Positions 30,991 to 33,721 of a stretch of 33,721 bases of DNA are shown piece by piece. How positions within the stretch are numbered: the first letter of the stretch is position 1; every line of letters begins with the position of its first letter. Below the pieces are notes generated by a model. The model was given only the letters and a program-made list of their open reading frames with translations. It ran no database searches and had not been told where the DNA came from. This stretch comes from Xanthomonas euvesicatoria pv. euvesicatoria (GTDB lineage Bacteria > Pseudomonadota > Gammaproteobacteria > Xanthomonadales > Xanthomonadaceae). Both the position numbers and the translations under genes were made by a program. The DNA lies in contig NZ_JAJIUJ010000097.1 of assembly GCF_020880415.1 (NCBI RefSeq), positions 1-33,721 on the forward strand. The letters are read 5' to 3'.

Positions 30991-31572
30991 ATGTCTGCAC
31001 TTCGTCTGATCGTCGGGCTGGGAAACCCCGGCCCGGAACACGCGCAAACCCGGCATAACGCCGGGTTTCGTTTCGTCGATGCCCTCATCGAGCGCAGTGG
31101 CGCCCGCTGGGCATTGGACAGCAAGTTGTTCGGCGAGACCGCCAAGGTCGAGGTCGCAGGACAACCGGTCTGGCTGCTCAAGCCGGCCACCTTCATGAAT
31201 CTCAGCGGCAAGTCGATCACCGCCGCATTGCGATTCTGGAAGATCGAGCCCGAACACCTGCTGGTCGCCCACGACGAACTGGATCTGGCGCCCGGCACGG
31301 CGCGGCTCAAGTTCGATGGCGGTCACGGCGGGCAAAACGGCTTGCGCGACACCATTCGCCTGCTCGGGCACGGTAAATTTCACCGTCTACGCGTTGGCAT
31401 CGGCCATCCCGGTCACAAGGACCGCGTGGTGCCCTGGGTGCTGGGGCGGGCAGGGCGCGAGGACGACGCGGCGATCGGCGCTGCGGTGGATGCCGCCATC
31501 GACGTGCTGCCGCTGGCGATGGAAGGCAATTTCAACGAGGCGATGAAACGCCTGCATACCGAAAAAAAATAG
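30991..31572 (+). CDS. pth: Peptidyl-tRNA hydrolase
   Basis: The protein has 193 residues. It begins LRLIVGLGNPGPEHAQTRHNAGF, with Asn12 and catalytic His22. It then has FMNLSGKSI, LVAHDELDLAPGTARLKFDGGHGGQNGLRD and HRLRVGIGHPGHKDRVVPWVLG. It cleaves peptidyl-tRNA that drops off ribosomes. The ATG at 30991 starts the conserved sequence and no strong ribosome binding site precedes it; an in-frame TTG at 30961 would add ten residues. Confidence 0.96.
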   Translation: MSALRLIVGLGNPGPEHAQTRHNAGFRFVDALIERSGARWALDSKLFGETAKVEVAGQPVWLLKPATFMNLSGKSITAALRFWKIEPEHLLVAHDELDLAPGTARLKFDGGHGGQNGLRDTIRLLGHGKFHRLRVGIGHPGHKDRVVPWVLGRAGREDDAAIGAAVDAAIDVLPLAMEGNFNEAMKRLHTEKK

Positions 31573-31637
31573 AGAATGGGGAATAGGGAATGGACAGGGC
31601 GCTGCTCCTGCCATTCTCCATTCCCGATTCTCCATTC
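31572..31637. repeat. Long imperfect inverted repeat between pth and ychF
   Basis: The left arm at 31572-31593 repeats GGGAAT-type units (GAGAATGGGGAATAGGGAAT). The right arm at 31611-31637 repeats the complementary ATTCTCC/ATTCCC units, and the inner CAGG/CCTG extends the fold. The arms are themselves built of direct GGGAATN repeats, so several pairing registers are possible. I associate this pattern with short intergenic repeats of Xanthomonas. It starts at the pth stop codon and ends 12 bases before the ychF ATG. Confidence 0.75.
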
Positions 31638-31649
31638 ACTGGAAAACCC

Positions 31650-32741
31650 ATGGGTATCAAATGCGGCATCGTCGGCCTGCCCAATGTCGGCAAGTCGACC
31701 CTGTTCAACGCGCTGACCAAGGCGGGCATCGCTGCGGCCAACTTCCCGTTCTGCACCATCGAGCCGAACGTCGGTATCGTGCCGGTGCCGGATCCGCGTC
31801 TCAATCAGCTGGCTGACATCGTCAAGCCGCAAAAGCTGATTCCTACTGCGGTCGAGTTCGTCGATATCGCCGGCCTGGTGGCTGGTGCGGCGAGTGGCGA
31901 AGGCCTGGGTAACAAGTTCCTGGCGCACATCCGCGAAGTCGATGCGATCACCCACGTGGTGCGTTGCTTCGAGAACGACGACGTCATCCACGTCAACAAC
32001 AAGGTCGACCCGATCGCCGATATCGAAACCATCGATACCGAGCTGGCGCTGGCCGATCTGGATAGCGTGGAAAAGGCCCTCAACCGTGCCGAACGCAGCG
32101 CCAAGGGCGGCGACAAGGATGCAGCAGCGCGCAAGCCGGTGCTGGCCAAGTTGCAGGCCGCGCTGGCCGACGGCAAGGCGGGTCGTGCCGCCGGTCTGGA
32201 CGATGAAGAAAAGGCACTGGTGCGCGATCTGTTCCTGCTGACGCTCAAGCCGGTGCTGTACATCGCCAACGTGCTGGAAGACGGCTTCGAGAACAATCCG
32301 CACCTGGATGCGGTGCGTGCGCATGCGGCTGTCGAAGGTGCCGAAGTGGTGCCGGTCTCGGCGGCCATCGAAGAGGAGCTCTCGCAGCTGGACGATGCCG
32401 ATCGCGACAGCTTCCTGGCCGATCTCGGCCTGGAAGAGCCAGGCTTGAATCGCGTCATCCGTGCGGCCTATACGCTGTTGGGCCTGCAGACCTATTTCAC
32501 CGCAGGCGTCAAGGAAGTGCGTGCCTGGACGGTCAAGGCCGGTTCGACGGCGCCGCAGGCTGCAGCCGTGATCCACACCGATTTCGAGAAGGGCTTCATT
32601 CGCGCCGAAACGATCGGTTTCGACGACTTCATCAAGTATCGCGGCGAAGCCGGTGCCCGCGATGCCGGGCGCCTGCGCCTGGAAGGCAAGGAATACCGCG
32701 TCCAGGAAGGCGACGTGCTGCATTTCCGCTTCAACGTGTGA
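31650..32741 (+). CDS. ychF: Redox-regulated ATPase YchF (Obg-like)
   Basis: The protein has 363 residues, the normal length. The P-loop is [14 protein letters not shown] (9-22) and the G3-like motif is [24 protein letters not shown]. The NVLEDG segment stands where GTPases have NKxD, the change that makes YchF prefer ATP. A coiled-coil insertion (about 130-200) and a C-terminal TGS domain ([24 protein letters not shown]) complete it. YchF binds ribosomes and is linked to stress responses. I start it at the ATG at 31650, after GGAAAA. Confidence 0.97.
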   Translation: MGIKCGIVGLPNVGKSTLFNALTKAGIAAANFPFCTIEPNVGIVPVPDPRLNQLADIVKPQKLIPTAVEFVDIAGLVAGAASGEGLGNKFLAHIREVDAITHVVRCFENDDVIHVNNKVDPIADIETIDTELALADLDSVEKALNRAERSAKGGDKDAAARKPVLAKLQAALADGKAGRAAGLDDEEKALVRDLFLLTLKPVLYIANVLEDGFENNPHLDAVRAHAAVEGAEVVPVSAAIEEELSQLDDADRDSFLADLGLEEPGLNRVIRAAYTLLGLQTYFTAGVKEVRAWTVKAGSTAPQAAAVIHTDFEKGFIRAETIGFDDFIKYRGEAGARDAGRLRLEGKEYRVQEGDVLHFRFNV

Positions 32742-32804
32742 TCGGCTGTGCGTGGCGCCTGACGCCGCGTATCGTTGGGAGTGAAGAATTGCTCAAAATT
32801 TTTG

Positions 32805-32833
32805 TTGACACTGCATGCGTCCCACAACAAAAT
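32805..32833 (+). promoter_or_regulatory. Promoter of the tRNA-tuf transcription unit
   Basis: A perfect -35 TTGACA (32805-32810) is followed after 17 bases by CAAAAT (32828-32833, four of six). An AT-rich stretch upstream (32781-32804) looks like an UP element. The sequence after the -10 (AACGGGCTGC) is GC-rich, like the discriminators of growth-rate and stringently controlled promoters. It lies about 60 bases before tRNA-Tyr. Confidence 0.7.
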
Positions 32834-32895
32834 AACGGGCTGCTTCACCCCGAACCGAATATGCCTCGCGGCGCACCGGTCCGGTAGTAAAAGCT

Positions 32896-32981
32896 GGAGG
32901 GATACCCAAGCGGCCAACGGGGGCAGACTGTAAATCTGCTGGCTTACGCCTTCGGTGGTTCGAATCCACCTCCCTCCACCA
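32896..32981 (+). tRNA. tRNA-Tyr (anticodon GTA)
   Basis: The acceptor stem pairs GGAGGGA (32896-32902) with TCCCTCC (32971-32977), with discriminator A and encoded CCA. The anticodon GTA is at 32930-32932. The gene is 86 bases with the long variable arm (TGGCTTACGCCTTCG) expected of bacterial tRNA-Tyr. It is the first RNA of the tRNA-tuf unit. Confidence 0.97.
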
Positions 32982-33010
32982 GTTTCACGTTGTGGCATGC
33001 AGTTCCCGGC

Positions 33011-33084
33011 GCGGGAGTAGTTCAACGGTAGAACCTCAGCCTTCCAAGCTGATGGTGCGGGTTCGATTCCCGTCTCCCGCTCCA
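33011..33084 (+). tRNA. tRNA-Gly (anticodon TCC)
   Basis: The acceptor stem pairs GCGGGAG (33011-33017) with CTCCCGC (33074-33080), with discriminator T and encoded CCA. The anticodon TCC is at 33043-33045 and the T arm is GCGGGTTCGATTCCCGT. It lies 29 bases after tRNA-Tyr. Confidence 0.97.
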
Positions 33085-33117
33085 TTGAACGCAAATGCAT
33101 GGCATAATGCAAAACTA

Positions 33118-33193
33118 GCTCACGTAGCTCAGTCGGTAGAGCACCTCCTTGGTAAGGAGGAGGTCGAAGGTTCGATTCCTTTCGTGAGCACCA
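33118..33193 (+). tRNA. tRNA-Thr (anticodon GGT)
   Basis: The acceptor stem pairs GCTCACG (33118-33124) with CGTGAGC (33183-33189), with discriminator A and encoded CCA. The anticodon GGT is at 33151-33153. It lies 46 bases before tuf, reproducing the Tyr-Gly-Thr-tuf order known from E. coli tufB. Confidence 0.97.
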
Positions 33194-33239
33194 TTACTCA
33201 ATCGTCTTCAACTCCAAACGATTACCGAGACACGCACCC

Positions 33240-33721
<482 letters not shown>

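Overview
The window is a GC-rich, densely coded chromosomal segment of a gamma-proteobacterium that I place in Xanthomonas, most likely the citri/euvesicatoria/campestris group. The evidence is a tandem set of secreted S8 proteases close to a GH30 glucuronoxylanase, a 568-residue OGT-like protein that carries the His218 and Lys388 reported for the X. campestris enzyme XcOGT, and the gene orders hemA-prfA and TPR-lolB-ispE-tRNA-prs-rplY-pth-ychF-tRNAs-tuf. Species cannot be fixed from the sequence alone. No phage, insertion sequence or CRISPR array is visible.

Region by region: (1) 1-1798, a minus-strand ECF sigma / small membrane protein (probable anti-sigma) / DUF3106-like periplasmic protein operon. 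(2) 1922-3681, pntAB-pntB transhydrogenase genes with no pntAA beside them. (3) 3682-4246, a gene-free stretch with two inverted copies of a palindrome-cored repeat. (4) 4247-6557, a small membrane protein, sufT and ilvE, ended by a clear terminator. (5) 6558-15197, the accessory, plant-interaction part: three tandem secreted subtilisin-like proteases, a ybaK/asparaginase-domain pair, and the secreted xylanase xynC. (6) 15420-18620, DUF2069/wrbA facing the operon yihY-tlpA-like-acyP. (7) 18706-21250, a two-helix membrane protein of unknown function converging on moaB-ppk2. (8) 21653-25717, hemA-prfA-OGT, overlapping genes read as one unit. (9) 25783-32741, a TPR protein, lolB, ispE, tRNA-Gln, prs, rplY, pth and ychF, a block with the same order in Pseudomonas. 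(10) 32742-33721, promoter, tRNA-Tyr, tRNA-Gly, tRNA-Thr and the 5' part of tuf.

How it works together: most genes are housekeeping (translation termination and recycling, haem, isoprenoid and PRPP synthesis, lipoprotein sorting), tightly packed with ATGA, GTGA and TGATG junctions. The proteases and the xylanase have signal peptides and would be exported, presumably through the Sec pathway and then type II secretion, to act on plant proteins and glucuronoxylan. The first protease has a sequence fitting the PIP-box pattern of the HrpX regulon, overlapping a candidate sigma-70 promoter. The least explained items are the OGT-like enzyme translationally coupled to release factor 1, the sigma/DUF3106 envelope module, the 409-residue membrane protein and the inverted repeat elements.
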